From NCBI RefSeq assembly GCF_030817535.1, contig NZ_JAUSZL010000002.1, forward strand, positions 2,728,001-2,792,000: 64,000 nucleotides of DNA. The letters are read 5' to 3'. The notes below the pieces were generated by a model. That model was given only the letters and a program-made list of their open reading frames with translations. It was not told the DNA's origin and made no database searches. Shown here piece by piece: positions 38,101 through 46,352 of the stretch (position 1 is its first letter; each line of letters starts with the position of its first letter). The translations under genes were made by a program, and so were the position numbers. This DNA is from Streptomyces sp. V3I8. GTDB lineage: Bacteria; Actinomycetota; Actinomycetes; Streptomycetales; Streptomycetaceae.

Positions 38101-38207
38101 GGCTCGCCCGCGGCGGCGCGGGCGAGCGCGTCGTTCAGTACGCCCAGTTCGTCGGCCCGGCCGACGAAGACCGGACTCACGGACCTGGTCTCCACAGCGC
38201 CGAGCAT
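35148..38207 (-). CDS. Large LuxR-family regulator with AAA ATPase and TPR-like region (LAL type)
   Basis: A 1019-aa regulator from ATG 38207. Starts upstream (GTG 38330) would place a perfect 18-bp hairpin inside the coding region and are disfavoured; GTG 38180 with GGAG 9 nt upstream is another option. After VSPVFVGRADELG the ATPase has Walker A GGEAGVGKT (about residue 49) and Walker B VVVLLEDLHWADA. A long helical TPR-like middle part follows. The last 65 residues are a LuxR helix-turn-helix (LTSRERDVLRLVAAGRSNRQ). LAL proteins activate secondary-metabolite or catabolic genes on an inducer; none of those targets is adjacent here. The 35,095-35,147 spacer to the small DUF6191 gene has no clear terminator. 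Confidence 0.88.
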   Translation of the reverse strand: MLGAVETRSVSPVFVGRADELGVLNDALARAAAGEPQALLLGGEAGVGKTRLIEEFAAGACREGAVVAVGGCVEIGADGLPFAPFSSALRALRRHLPGELAAASAGQEEELARLLPELGESPRGRHDEDGTARLFELTVRLLERVAADRPVVVLLEDLHWADASTRHLLAYLFRTLRSGRLLVVATYRADDIHRRHPLRPLLAELDRLRTVGRIELGRFSRPEVARQIAGILAAEPGPAQVDDIFARSDGNAFFVEELAVAARDGGCAGLTDSLRDLLLVRVESLPESSQRVARIVAEGGSTVEYRLLAAVARLGEDDLIEALRAAVGANILLPTPDGDGYRFRHSLVREAVGDDLLPGERSRLNRRYAEVLEADPTLVPAGERAARLASHWYHAHDAAKALPAVLDASVAARRRHAYSEQLRLLERAMELWETAPEAVRAELRPVDYTEVYPPCGCDPATTPLRYLDLMAEAAVAGRFSGERKRALKITKRALHLLEDDGDPLRAAWFWIQRSRLVEAQGRGDGWEELATAQDLVRGLPPSEVHADVLAHVANWSMVHRPGPDALQAAERAVQYARMVGARDIELNARLTLGGLLVESGDIDAGLAEVHEVKERATELGAAYVMGRAHVNLPSFLESVGRSLEAVDILREGAELTRRLGQLDNEAWVWGNLCESLFSLGRWDEAVEAGYNAERVGQSAKPRGFRATLQARVALARGDLAAAGERLAQARGHFGTHDTVPQYVLPLTTIAVETAAGQGRLPDARAELARALELGFPPGTQRYGWPLLLAAATAEADARGLPATEPDRAGFVERLRATAKSLTTNVPVWQAHERWVRAELLRAEDRDTPDDWSEAVAAFEPLERPYDLARVRYRLAGSLLGSGGTEEERGRATELLRLAWAAADHLGARPLADAVSLLGRRARLTFARAADPVSPAPADPAEALGLTSRERDVLRLVAAGRSNRQIAEKLFISPKTASVHVSNILAKLGVSGRGEAAAVAHRMRLFPPEPAGARPAGRAG

Positions 38208-38255
38208 CGCACAGGGGTCCGACACCGCGGCACTGGTTATCCGGCGCCCGGTGAC

Positions 38256-38295
38256 GGTCCCGGGCCCGTCCGCGACGGCGGACGGGCCCGGGACC
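38256..38295 (-). terminator. Perfect 18-bp hairpin upstream of the LuxR-AAA gene
   Basis: GGTCCCGGGCCCGTCCGC (38256-38273) and its exact complement (38278-38295) flank a GACG loop. It is best read as the terminator of the 62-aa gene at 38393-38581, and it argues that the LuxR-AAA protein begins at or below 38207. Confidence 0.75.
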
Positions 38296-38392
38296 CCCGA
38301 GGACGTGCCCGGGACCGGGGGAGCGGTCACCGTGTCCTCGTCCCGGTCGGGGCGGCCGACCCCCGTACGGCCGCCCTTCCGTGCCCCGGCGT

Positions 38393-38581
38393 TCACGCGG
38401 CGCGCGCGAACCGGGATCCGTGGTGACCGTTCACCCGCCCTTCGGTGTCGTCGCGGCCGGATCGCGCGGCCTCGCGGCGGGCGGCCCGGCGGCTGCGGGC
38501 GACCTCGCGGGCCATGCGGTAGTTGTCGGCGTCCCGGATCATCTCCGCGGACCGGATCTGCTGGATCTCGTACTCGAACAT
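38393..38581 (-). CDS. Small conserved Streptomyces protein (62 aa)
   Basis: ATG 38579-38581 has AGGGG just upstream. The product begins MFEYEIQQIRSAEMIRDADN and is highly charged and helical, with an Arg/Ala-rich middle (REVARSRRAARREAARSG). I recognise it as one of a family of short helical proteins common in streptomycetes, of unknown function. It precedes the LuxR-AAA gene on the same strand but is cut off by an 18-bp hairpin. Confidence 0.75.
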   Translation of the reverse strand: MFEYEIQQIRSAEMIRDADNYRMAREVARSRRAARREAARSGRDDTEGRVNGHHGSRFARAA

Positions 38582-38719
38582 CCCGTACCCCTGGTGGATC
38601 ACGACGTGCGGAGAGCGACCCGGGAGGGTCACTGCCTGCTCCGCTCGTCCGCGATGTCTCCACCTTCGTCTCCGAGGGGGGTGCGCCACATCGGGAGAGT
38701 TCCGCATCTTGGACGCGCG

Positions 38720-38770
38720 AGGGGCCTTAGTCCCGCCGCAGGTGACTCGCGGCGGGACTAAGGCCCCTCA
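38720..38770. terminator. Perfect 21-bp stem terminator
   Basis: The arms 38720-38740 and 38750-38770 are exact 21-nt complements (cores GGGGCCTTAGTCCCG and CGGGACTAAGGCCCC) with a 9-nt loop. It lies 24 bp after the stop of the acidic membrane protein gene and is the strongest hairpin in the window. Confidence 0.8.
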
Positions 38771-38794
38771 GGACGTGCGGTTCCCCGTAGGCGC

Positions 38795-39406
38795 TCAGCC
38801 GGTGCTGGGCATGCCGAGCAGGACGTCGGTGTACTTGAGGACGGCCAGCAGCAGGCCGACGACGCCGAGCGAGACGCCCGCCCAGGCGACGGACTTGACC
38901 CACGGGGACCGGACGGCGATACGGTCCGGGTCGCCGAACGCGGGCCGCACCAGCACCACCACCCCGACGATCAGCGCGACCAGCGCGAACAGGCCGGCGA
39001 CCAGCGCGTTGGCGTTCCAGGAGTCGGCGTACACCTGCTTGATCTGGGTGGCCACGGGGGCGCCCTGCACGGTCTCCAGCTGGCCGTACAGCGAGTCGCG
39101 GGCCTGGGCGACCGTACCGACCCAGCTGCCCGTCAGCGAGACGACGCCCAGTGCGGCGGACACGACGGCGGCGGCGCCGAGGCCGACACCGGTGACCGGC
39201 GCGGCCGCGACCGGCTCGTTCCCGTCGGCATCCCCGTCGGCGTGCTCGTCGTCCTGGCCCCCGGCGCTCTCCGGGTCGTCCCTGACCTCCTCGACCTCAC
39301 CGATCGCGGACGTCCCGTCGTTCTTGGCGAGGTCCACGCTCTCGTCGTCGCGCCGTGCCTCGGTGCCGGTCTCGATCCCGGCCTCGTTCTCTGTCTTGGT
39401 TCCCAT
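38795..39406 (-). CDS. Acidic-tailed three-span membrane protein
   Basis: A 203-aa protein, ATG 39404-39406 (a GTG three codons earlier is possible). Residues 1-66 are very acidic and disordered (EVEEVRDDPES, DDEHADGDADGNE). Three hydrophobic helices follow at about 71-93, 134-154 and 171-192, with a polar loop of 40 residues after the first. I do not recognise a family with a known function; similar architectures are annotated as hypothetical membrane proteins in Streptomyces. It follows the GNAT gene on the same strand. Confidence 0.7.
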   Translation of the reverse strand: MGTKTENEAGIETGTEARRDDESVDLAKNDGTSAIGEVEEVRDDPESAGGQDDEHADGDADGNEPVAAAPVTGVGLGAAAVVSAALGVVSLTGSWVGTVAQARDSLYGQLETVQGAPVATQIKQVYADSWNANALVAGLFALVALIVGVVVLVRPAFGDPDRIAVRSPWVKSVAWAGVSLGVVGLLLAVLKYTDVLLGMPSTG

Positions 39407-39435
39407 GCCCCGCACCGTACGGACGCTGTCTGAGA

Positions 39436-39450
39436 ATTTCTTAAAGAAAT
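39436..39450. promoter_or_regulatory. AT-rich dyad ATTTCTT-A-AAGAAAT
   Basis: A perfect 7+1+7 inverted repeat overlapping the TAA stop of the GNAT gene and lying 30 bp before the membrane protein gene. Such AT-rich sequence is exceptional here. It may be an operator or promoter element of the downstream gene. Confidence 0.4.
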
Positions 39451-40016
39451 CGGGATTCCTGTGTGTGACGCATGGCGCGCCACTCCGGCGCGAGGACCGA
39501 CCAGATCTCCGTGTCCTGGCGTACGCCCCGGTGGGACCAGCTCTCCCGCAGGACGCCCTCGCGGCTCATGCCGAGCCGTCGTGCCACGTTCAGGCTGGGC
39601 TCGTTGGCGGTGGCCGCGTGCCACTCCACGCGGTGCATGCCGCGCTCGTCGACCGCCCAGTCGATGAGGACGCGGATCGCGCGCGTGATGAGCCCGCGGC
39701 CCGCCGCCGCGGGCTCCAGCCAACAGCCGACCTCGCAGGTGCCGTGCTCCGCGTCGAAGGTCCGGAAGAGCACGCCGCCGACGAGCAGGCCGTCCAGCCA
39801 CACGCCGTGCAGGCTGCCCGTGTCGGCGGCCTTGCGGTCGGCGTACGACTGGAGGAGCTTGCGCGCCGAGGCCACGTCCGTGGCGCGCGACCCGAAGGAG
39901 ATGTACCGCTGGACGAACTCGCGTCCGCGGTCGAGGTGGGTGAGGAACTCCTCGGCGTGCCACGGCTCCAGGGGCCGCAGTTCCGCGCCGTCGTCACCCA
40001 GGGATGTCGCGTACAT
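39441..40016 (-). CDS. RimJ/RimL-type GNAT N-acetyltransferase
   Basis: A 191-aa acetyltransferase with the RimL-type order: LRPLEPWHAEEFLTHLDR, then GVWLDGLLVGGVLFRTFD, CEVGCWLEPAAAGRGLITRAIRVL (acetyl-CoA loop AAAGRG), and HRVEWHAATANEPSLNVARRLGMSREGVLRE. It acetylates an amino group, of a ribosomal protein, amino acid or drug; this is not decided by sequence. AAGGAG lies about 10 nt before ATG 40016. Its first 23 nt overlap the end of the MMPL exporter gene, so translation is probably coupled and a resistance or export role together is possible. Confidence 0.9.
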   Translation of the reverse strand: MYATSLGDDGAELRPLEPWHAEEFLTHLDRGREFVQRYISFGSRATDVASARKLLQSYADRKAADTGSLHGVWLDGLLVGGVLFRTFDAEHGTCEVGCWLEPAAAGRGLITRAIRVLIDWAVDERGMHRVEWHAATANEPSLNVARRLGMSREGVLRESWSHRGVRQDTEIWSVLAPEWRAMRHTQESRFL

Positions 40017-42249
40017 CCGGCTGTCGCTCCTTCACCGTCACGTCCGGCAGCGCGTCCTCGCGCGCCCCGGGGATCCTCGCACGCCCGCCGGCGCCGGCGG
40101 TACGGATTTCCGGCGGCTCGATGCTCAGGCGCGGCAGGCGCCGGTCGAGCCAGCCCGGCAGCCACCAGTTGGCTCCGCCCAGCAGGTGCATGAGGGCGGG
40201 CACCAGGAGCGTACGCAGCACGAAGGCGTCCAGGGCCACGGCGGCGGCCAGTGCCACGCCGAACATCGCGATGACGCGGTCGCCGCTGAGCACGAAGGCC
40301 AGGAAGACCGCGATCATGATCACGGCGGCGGAATTGATCACGCGGCTGGTCTCGGCGAGGCCCACGCGGACGGCCCGGCGGTTGTCGCCGGTCTCCAGCC
40401 ACTCCTCGTACATCCTGCTGACCAGGAACACCTGGTAGTCCATGGAGAGCCCGAAGAGCACGGAGACCATGATCACGGGCAGGAAGGGCTCGATCGGGCC
40501 GGCCCGGCCGAGGCCCAGCAGTTCGCTGCCCCAGCCCCACTGGAAGATCGCGACGACGACCCCGAAGGCGGCGGCGACGGCGGCGACGTTCATCGCGGCG
40601 GCCTTCAGCGGGATGCCGACGGACCGGAAGGCCAGCAGCAGCAGGACGCAGCCGAGACCGATCACCACGCCCACGAACAGCGGCAGTTTGCCGACGATGA
40701 CATCGGCGAAGTCGTCGTACCCGGCCGTCGTGCCGCCGACCTTCAGGTCGAGGGTGGTGCCGGTCGCGGCCCGCGGCAGCACCTCCTCGCGCAGCCGGTC
40801 GACGAGGTCGCTGGTCGGCCGGGACTGCGGCGAGGACTCCGGTACGACGGTGAGGTAGGCGGTGTCCCCGTCGCTGTCGTACGTCACCGGGGTCGCGGTC
40901 CGCACGCCCTCGGTCTCCCGGAGCGTGGCGTCGAGGTTGTCCAGGGCCAGCCGGTCCTGGGCGCCGGCGACGGGGGTGACGAGGATCAGCGGCCCGTTGA
41001 GACCGGGCCCGAAACCGTCGGCGATCAGGTCGTACGCCTGCCGGGTGGTGGCCGTTCCCGGGTTGTTGCCCTGGTCGGAGGTGCCCAGGTGCAGCGAGAA
41101 CATGGGCACCGCGAGCAGCGCCATGACGGCGAGGGCGGCGCCGCCGAGGAGCTTCGGGCGGCGTTCGACGAAGGCGGACCAGCGGGCGGCGAACCCGGTG
41201 GGGACCTCCGGTTCGGGTCCGTGCCCGGCCAGCCGGCGGCGTTCGCGGCGGCTGAGCGCGCGCATGCCGATGAAGGAGAGCAGGGCGGGCAGCAGGGTCA
41301 CGGAGGCCGCGACCGTCAGGACCACGGTCAGGGAGGCGGCGATCGCGACGCCGTTGAGGAAGCCGAGCCGCAGGATGAGCATGCCGAGCAGCGCGATGCA
41401 GACGGTGGCGCCCGCGAAGACGACGGCGCGCCCGGTGGTGGCCACCGCGTTCCGTGCGGCCTCCTCGACCGGCAGGCCCCGTTTCAGGCCACGGCGGTGT
41501 CTGGTCACTATGAACAGCGCGTAGTCGATGCCGACGCCGAGCCCGATCAGCATGCCGAGCATGGGCGCGAAGTCGGCGACGGTCATCAGGTGCCCGAGGA
41601 GCACGATGCCGGCGTACGCGGTGCCGACGCTCACCAGGGCGGTGGCGATGGGCAGCAGGGACGCGGCGAGGGAGCCGAAGGCGAGGAGGAGGACGACCGC
41701 GGCGACCGCCACGCCGACGATCTCCGCGAGGTGCCCGCCGGAGGACTCGGTGAGGGCGACGGCCTGCCCGCCCAGTTCGACCTGGAGTCCGTCGGCCTCG
41801 GCGGCCTTCGCGGCGGAGACGACCGCCGCGGCCTCGCCCCGGTCGATGTGCTCGGCCGGGTCGTCGAAGGTCACGGTGGCGTAGGCGGTGTGCCCGTCCG
41901 CGCTGACCTGGCTCGCGGCGTGCCCCTCGTAGGGGCTGACGACCGAGGCCACGCCGGGCAGGCCGGCGATCGTGTCGAGGGCGCGGGTCATGGTCTGCTC
42001 GGTGTCGGCGGCCCGCACCGGGTCGGTGGCGGAGTGCCAGACAACGATGTCTCCGTCGCCGCCGAGGCCGGGGAAGTTCTCCTGGAGCAGTTCGGTGGCC
42101 CGGCCCGACTCGGTGCCCGGCACCTGGTAGTCGTTCGAGTACGCCGATCCGGCGGCGAGGGCGGCGGCGGCCGTCCCGCCGAGGGCGAGGAGCCAGAGCA
42201 GGAGGGCGACAAGGCGATGCCGGACGCACCACCGTGCTAGAGCTGCCAC
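39994..42249 (-). CDS. MMPL/RND-family membrane transporter
   Basis: A 751-aa transporter with twelve predicted helices in two halves. GTG 42247-42249 with GGAG 8 nt upstream is the start. Each half has one N-terminal helix, a large extracytoplasmic loop (about 35-170 and 390-530) and five helices. GMLIGLGVGIDYALFIVTRHRRGL and SVLFGLSMDYQVFLVSRMYEEW are the conserved proton-relay helices, with Asp and Tyr in each. Family members export lipids, siderophores or antibiotics by proton antiport. A transport substrate cannot be named here; the overlapping GNAT gene is the only clue. Confidence 0.92.
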   Translation of the reverse strand: MAALARWCVRHRLVALLLWLLALGGTAAAALAAGSAYSNDYQVPGTESGRATELLQENFPGLGGDGDIVVWHSATDPVRAADTEQTMTRALDTIAGLPGVASVVSPYEGHAASQVSADGHTAYATVTFDDPAEHIDRGEAAAVVSAAKAAEADGLQVELGGQAVALTESSGGHLAEIVGVAVAAVVLLLAFGSLAASLLPIATALVSVGTAYAGIVLLGHLMTVADFAPMLGMLIGLGVGIDYALFIVTRHRRGLKRGLPVEEAARNAVATTGRAVVFAGATVCIALLGMLILRLGFLNGVAIAASLTVVLTVAASVTLLPALLSFIGMRALSRRERRRLAGHGPEPEVPTGFAARWSAFVERRPKLLGGAALAVMALLAVPMFSLHLGTSDQGNNPGTATTRQAYDLIADGFGPGLNGPLILVTPVAGAQDRLALDNLDATLRETEGVRTATPVTYDSDGDTAYLTVVPESSPQSRPTSDLVDRLREEVLPRAATGTTLDLKVGGTTAGYDDFADVIVGKLPLFVGVVIGLGCVLLLLAFRSVGIPLKAAAMNVAAVAAAFGVVVAIFQWGWGSELLGLGRAGPIEPFLPVIMVSVLFGLSMDYQVFLVSRMYEEWLETGDNRRAVRVGLAETSRVINSAAVIMIAVFLAFVLSGDRVIAMFGVALAAAVALDAFVLRTLLVPALMHLLGGANWWLPGWLDRRLPRLSIEPPEIRTAGAGGRARIPGAREDALPDVTVKERQPDVRDIPG

Positions 42250-42461
42250 GGACGAGCTCCCTGGATGATTTGTGGATCTTTATCAGTACTTGCCCGCAAA
42301 GAACGCATGACCGATGTGTTGTCACTCTTCCAGCCGAAAGTGATTGTTGGCCTCATTCGTGGTTCTCCTCACAGAAATGCGAGGTTGTTCACACGACAAT
42401 CCAATGAACTCTGTCGTCCCACGCCGGCCTCGCAGACTCGCCGGGGCGGAAGGGTTCTCCG
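42250..42461. other. AT-richer promoter region of the MMPL gene
   Basis: The stretch 42250-42420 is unusually A/T-rich for this chromosome (for example GATTTGTGGATCTTTATCAG). It contains no plausible gene on either strand and probably holds the MMPL promoter; no repressor gene is adjacent. The remainder of the 344-bp gap to gatB is a repeat copy and the gatB terminator. Confidence 0.5.
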
Positions 42462-42500
42462 AGGGGCGCGGGGAACTGCGCGACCAGCCACCGACGGCCC
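42462..42500. repeat. Dispersed intergenic element, copy E
   Basis: AGGGGCGCGGGGAACTGCGC starts at 42462 and is followed by GACCAGCCACCGACGGCCCG, identical in core to copy A at 5940. Confidence 0.8.
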
Positions 42501-42535
42501 GCACCCGACGCACGACCGATTCCTGGCGGCACGCC

Positions 42536-42573
42536 GAAGGGGCGGCCACCTGACAACAGGTGGCCGCCCCTTC
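42536..42573 (-). terminator. Terminator of the gatCAB operon
   Basis: GAAGGGGCGGCCACCTG (42536-42552) and CAGGTGGCCGCCCCTTC (42557-42573) form a perfect 17-bp stem with an ACAA loop, 21 bp past the gatB stop. Confidence 0.85.
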
Positions 42574-42593
42574 GGGACAGGAGAGACCGGGGG

Positions 42594-44105
42594 CTAGCCC
42601 TCGACGCCGAGCTTCTCCAGGATCAGTTCCTTGACGCGGGCGGCGTCGGCCTGACCGCGGGTGGCCTTCATGACGGCGCCCACCAGGGCACCGACCGCCG
42701 CCACCTTGCCGCCGCGGATCTTGTCCGCGACGCCCGGGTTCCCGGCGATGGCCTCGTCGACGGCGGCCGTCAGCGCGCCCTCGTCCGAGACGACCTTCAG
42801 ACCGCGCTTCTCGACGACCTCGTCCGGCGTGCCCTCGCCCTTGACGACGCCCTCGATGACCTGACGGGCCAGCTTGTCGTTGAGGGAGCCCTCGCCGACC
42901 AGCGCGGTCACCCGGGCGACCTGCTCGGGCGTGATGGCGAGGGCGTCCAGGGACACCCCCGTCTCGTTGGCCGTGCGCGCCAGCTCACCCATCCACCACT
43001 TGCGGGCGGACGTCGCGTCGGCGCCCGCCGAGATCGTGGCGACGATGAGGTCGATGGCCCCGGCGTTGAGCATCGACTGCATGTCGTGGGCGTTGACCCC
43101 CCACTCCTCGCGCAGCCGGTTGCGGCGGGCCAGCGGCTGCTCGGGCAGACCCGCGCGCAGCTCCTCGACCCACTCACGGGACGGGGCGACCGGCACGAGG
43201 TCGGGCTCGGGGAAGTAGCGGTAGTCCTCCGCCTCCTCCTTGACCCGGCCCGAGGTCGTGGAGCCCGTGTCCTCGTGGAAGTGACGGGTCTCCTGGATGA
43301 TCGTGCCGCCGTCGTTCAGTACGGCCGCGTGCCGCTGGATCTCGAAGCGGGCCGCACGCTCGACGGAGCGCAGCGAGTTGACGTTCTTCGTCTCGCTGCG
43401 CGTGCCGAACTTCTCCCGGCCGTGCGGGCGCAGCGACAGGTTCACGTCGCAGCGCATCTGGCCCTGCTCCATCCGGGCTTCCGAGACACCGAGCGCCTTG
43501 ATGAGTTCGCGCAGCTCGGCGACGTACGCCTTGGCGACCTCGGGGGCACGCTCGCCCGCGCCCTCGATCGGCTTGGTGACGATCTCGATGAGCGGGATGC
43601 CGGCGCGGTTGTAGTCGAGCAGCGAGTGCGAGGCGCCGTGGATACGGCCCGTCGCGCCACCGACGTGCAGCGACTTGCCGGTGTCCTCCTCCATGTGGGC
43701 GCGCTCGATCTCCACGCGGAAGACCTCGCCGTCGTCCAGCTGGACGTCGAGGTAGCCGTTGAAGGCGATCGGCTCGTCGTACTGGGAGGTCTGGAAGTTC
43801 TTCGGCATGTCCGGATAGAAGTAGTTCTTCCGGGCGAAGCGGCACCACTCGGCGATCTCGCAGTGCAGCGCGAGGCCGATCTTGATGGCGGACTCGACGC
43901 CGATCGCGTTGACGACCGGCAGTGCGCCGGGCATGCCGAGGCAGGTCGGGCAGGCCTGCGAGTTGGGCTCGGCGCCCAGCTCGGTGGAACACCCGCAGAA
44001 CATCTTGGTCCTGGTGCCGAGCTCGACATGGACCTCGAGGCCCATGACGGGGTCGTACGACGCGAGCGCGTCCTCGTACGACACCAGGTCAGTCGTGGCA
44101 GTCAC
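42594..44105 (-). CDS. gatB: Aspartyl/glutamyl-tRNA amidotransferase subunit B
   Basis: A 503-aa kinase/tRNA-binding subunit of the amidotransferase. [23 protein letters not shown] and the zinc Cys pair in [17 protein letters not shown] open the cradle domain. [30 protein letters not shown] and [22 protein letters not shown] (first 20 residues show it) are signatures. The YqeY-like tail ends with [19 protein letters not shown]. GatB phosphorylates Glu-tRNA(Gln) or Asp-tRNA(Asn) and uses ammonia channelled from GatA. It is last in the operon gatC-gatA-small protein-gatB. Confidence 0.97.
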   Translation of the reverse strand: MTATTDLVSYEDALASYDPVMGLEVHVELGTRTKMFCGCSTELGAEPNSQACPTCLGMPGALPVVNAIGVESAIKIGLALHCEIAEWCRFARKNYFYPDMPKNFQTSQYDEPIAFNGYLDVQLDDGEVFRVEIERAHMEEDTGKSLHVGGATGRIHGASHSLLDYNRAGIPLIEIVTKPIEGAGERAPEVAKAYVAELRELIKALGVSEARMEQGQMRCDVNLSLRPHGREKFGTRSETKNVNSLRSVERAARFEIQRHAAVLNDGGTIIQETRHFHEDTGSTTSGRVKEEAEDYRYFPEPDLVPVAPSREWVEELRAGLPEQPLARRNRLREEWGVNAHDMQSMLNAGAIDLIVATISAGADATSARKWWMGELARTANETGVSLDALAITPEQVARVTALVGEGSLNDKLARQVIEGVVKGEGTPDEVVEKRGLKVVSDEGALTAAVDEAIAGNPGVADKIRGGKVAAVGALVGAVMKATRGQADAARVKELILEKLGVEG

Positions 44106-44121
44106 GATGAAACTTTCCCTC

Positions 44122-44364
44122 TCAGCCCAGCAGGACGTCTTCGTCGCCCAGGCGCTTGAGCTCCCGGTAGAGGATGGCGAGCCCGGTGACGATGGCGGCG
44201 GCGGACACGGTGGCGTCGATCAGCCGCAGGGTGTCCCCGTCGCTGCGGGCCAGTTTGATCTGCTTGGCGACGCTGATCGCGCCGAACGCGGTACTGCCGA
44301 GCGACACGTACAGCCCGGTCTTCGACTTCTTGAAGTTCTTCGCCTTCTTGGCCATGGCACTCAC
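44122..44364 (-). CDS. Small membrane-associated protein inside the gat operon
   Basis: An 80-aa protein. GTG 44362-44364 overlaps the gatA stop as GTGA and has GGAGG 10 nt upstream; ATG 44355 is an internal alternative. The N-terminus is Lys-rich ([11 protein letters not shown]). Two moderately hydrophobic segments follow ([16 protein letters not shown] and [19 protein letters not shown]) with a charged turn between. I recognise no family with a function. Its tight coupling between gatA and gatB suggests conservation in streptomycetes rather than a role in amidotransfer. Confidence 0.8.
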   Translation of the reverse strand: MSAMAKKAKNFKKSKTGLYVSLGSTAFGAISVAKQIKLARSDGDTLRLIDATVSAAAIVTGLAILYRELKRLGDEDVLLG

Positions 44365-45866
44365 AGGGACGGAGCCTCCTCGATCAGCGGGTGGCCCCAG
44401 CGTTCCACGAAAGCGGCCTCGACGGCGGCTCCCACCTTGTACAGGCGGTCGTCCTTGAGGGCCGGCGCGATGATCTGGAGGCCGACGGGCAGGTTGTCCT
44501 CGGGTGCGAGGCCGCAGGGCAGCGACATCGCGGCGTTGCCCGCGAGGTTGGTCGGGATGGTGCACAGGTCCGCGAGGTACATCGCCATCGGGTCGTCGGC
44601 GCGCTCGCCGATCGGGAAGGCGGTGGTCGGGGTCGTCGGGGAGACGATCACGTCGACCTGCTCGAACGCCTTCTCGAAGTCCCGCGTGATGAGCGTACGG
44701 ACCTTCTGGGCGCTGCCGTAGTACGCGTCGTAGTAGCCGGAGCTGAGCGCGTACGTGCCGAGCATGATGCGGCGCTTGACCTCGTCGCCGAAGCCCGCCT
44801 CACGGGTGAGGGCGGTGACGTCCTCGGCGGAGCGCGTGCCGTCGTCGCCGACGCGCAGGCCGTAGCGCAGGCCGTCGAAGCGGGCGAGGTTGCTCGAACA
44901 CTCGGACGGGGCGATGAGGTAGTACGCCGACAGGGCCAGGTCGAAGGAGGGGCAGTCCAGCTCGACGATCTCGGCGCCCAGCTCCTTGAGGAGCGCGACC
45001 GACTCGTCGAAGCGCTGCACGACACCGGCCTGGTAGCCCTCGCCGCGGAACTGCTTGACGACACCGACGCGCATGCCGTCCACGCTGCCGTTGCGGGCGG
45101 CCTCGACGACGGCCGGGACCGGCTCGTCGACGGAGGTCGAGTCCAGCGGGTCGTGTCCGGCGATGACCTCGTGCAGCAGGGCCGCGTCCAGGACCGTACG
45201 GGCGCAGGGGCCGCCCTGGTCGAGGGAGGACGAGAACGCCACCATGCCGTACCGCGACACCGCGCCGTACGTGGGCTTCACGCCGACCGTGCCGGTGACG
45301 GCGGCGGGCTGGCGGATGGAGCCGCCGGTGTCCGTGCCGATGGCGAGGGGTGCCTGGTAGGAGGCGAGGGCCGCGGACGAGCCGCCGCCGGAGCCGCCGG
45401 GGATCCGCGTCAGGTCCCAGGGGTTGCCGGTGTGCCCGTACGCGCTGTTCTCGGTGCTGGACCCCATGGCGAACTCGTCCATGTTGGTCTTGCCGAGGAT
45501 GACGACGTCGGCCGCCTTGAGCCGCGCGGTGACCGTGGCGTCGTAGGGCGGGATCCAGCCCTCCAGCATCTTCGAACCGACGGTGGTCGGGATGCCCTTG
45601 GTGGTGAAGATGTCCTTGAGGGCGAGGGGTACGCCGGCCAGCGGGCCGAGCTTCTCGCCCCGCGCCCGCTTCTCGTCGACCGCGCGGGCCTGGGCGAGCG
45701 CCCCTTCCCGGTCGACGTGCAGGAAGGCGTGCACCTTCTCGTCGACGGCCCCGATGCGCGCGAGGTGGGCCTCGGTGACCTCGACGGCGGTGAGCTCGCC
45801 GGCGGCGATCGCGGCGGCGATCTCGGCGGCGGTGAGCTTGATGATGTTGACGTTGCTGTCCGTCAT
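44361..45866 (-). CDS. gatA: Aspartyl/glutamyl-tRNA amidotransferase subunit A
   Basis: A 501-aa amidase-signature enzyme. The catalytic triad is Lys84 (PLALKDIF), cis-Ser159 ([11 protein letters not shown]) and nucleophile Ser183 ([12 protein letters not shown]). [20 protein letters not shown] and [20 protein letters not shown] are diagnostic for GatA rather than other amidases. It hydrolyses glutamine and passes ammonia to GatB, giving Gln-tRNA(Gln) or Asn-tRNA(Asn). It starts 5 bp after the gatC stop and its stop codon overlaps the start of the next gene. Confidence 0.97.
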   Translation of the reverse strand: MTDSNVNIIKLTAAEIAAAIAAGELTAVEVTEAHLARIGAVDEKVHAFLHVDREGALAQARAVDEKRARGEKLGPLAGVPLALKDIFTTKGIPTTVGSKMLEGWIPPYDATVTARLKAADVVILGKTNMDEFAMGSSTENSAYGHTGNPWDLTRIPGGSGGGSSAALASYQAPLAIGTDTGGSIRQPAAVTGTVGVKPTYGAVSRYGMVAFSSSLDQGGPCARTVLDAALLHEVIAGHDPLDSTSVDEPVPAVVEAARNGSVDGMRVGVVKQFRGEGYQAGVVQRFDESVALLKELGAEIVELDCPSFDLALSAYYLIAPSECSSNLARFDGLRYGLRVGDDGTRSAEDVTALTREAGFGDEVKRRIMLGTYALSSGYYDAYYGSAQKVRTLITRDFEKAFEQVDVIVSPTTPTTAFPIGERADDPMAMYLADLCTIPTNLAGNAAMSLPCGLAPEDNLPVGLQIIAPALKDDRLYKVGAAVEAAFVERWGHPLIEEAPSL

Positions 45867-45871
45867 GGTGA

Positions 45872-46168
45872 TTAGTCCTCCCCCAGGATCTGCGGCACCT
45901 TGAAACGCTGCTGTTCCTGGGCCGGGGCGCCGGAGAGCGCCTGCTCGGGGGTGAGCGACGGACGGACCTCGTCCGCACGCATGACGTTCGTCAGCGGCAG
46001 CGGGTGGGAGGTCGGCGGTACGTCTTGGTCGGCGACCTCGCTGACGCGGGCGACCGCGCCGATGATGTCGTCGAGCTGCCCGGCGAAGTGGTCGAGCTCT
46101 TCGCTTTTCAGCTCCAGACGCGCCAGTCGGGCGAGGTGGGCGACCTCCTCGCGCGTGATGCCAGCCAT
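45872..46168 (-). CDS. gatC: Aspartyl/glutamyl-tRNA amidotransferase subunit C
   Basis: A 98-aa subunit with [21 protein letters not shown] and the conserved end [10 protein letters not shown]. GatC wraps GatA and stabilises the A-B interface. It is first in the operon and preceded by a 184-bp region that also holds the 3' hairpin of rmdB. Confidence 0.96.
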   Translation of the reverse strand: MAGITREEVAHLARLARLELKSEELDHFAGQLDDIIGAVARVSEVADQDVPPTSHPLPLTNVMRADEVRPSLTPEQALSGAPAQEQQRFKVPQILGED

Positions 46169-46304
46169 GCAGCGATCCTCAGGGGTGAGTGCGTGTGGTG
46201 TGCCCCAATCCTATGGGGCGCGCGAACTTCCCCGTACATCGGTTTCCCGTAGGCCGCACGAGGCGCGGGCGGGCGCCGACGACGGGTCACCCCCACGGGA
46301 AACG

Positions 46305-46343
46305 CCCACCCGTCGACACGCCCGTCGCGGGCAGGCGGGTGGG
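46305..46343 (-). terminator. Terminator of rmdB
   Basis: CCCACCCG (46305-46312) pairs with CGGGTGGG (46336-46343). An inner CCCG/CGGG stem extends the structure. It lies just past the rmdB stop. Confidence 0.6.
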
Positions 46344-46352
46344 AAAGGTTTT

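Noticed and set aside
38208..38663. N-terminal extension of the LuxR-AAA regulator
   Set aside because: It overlaps the 62-aa gene and a perfect 18-bp hairpin and is low-complexity.
38731..38760. Dormancy-regulator (DevR/DosR-type) box in the 21-bp stem
   Set aside because: The resemblance follows from the perfect stem and there is no promoter at the right place; a terminator explains it better.
42322..42549. 75-codon minus-strand frame before the MMPL gene
   Set aside because: It runs through a repeat copy and an AT-rich promoter region, with no ribosome site or codon bias.
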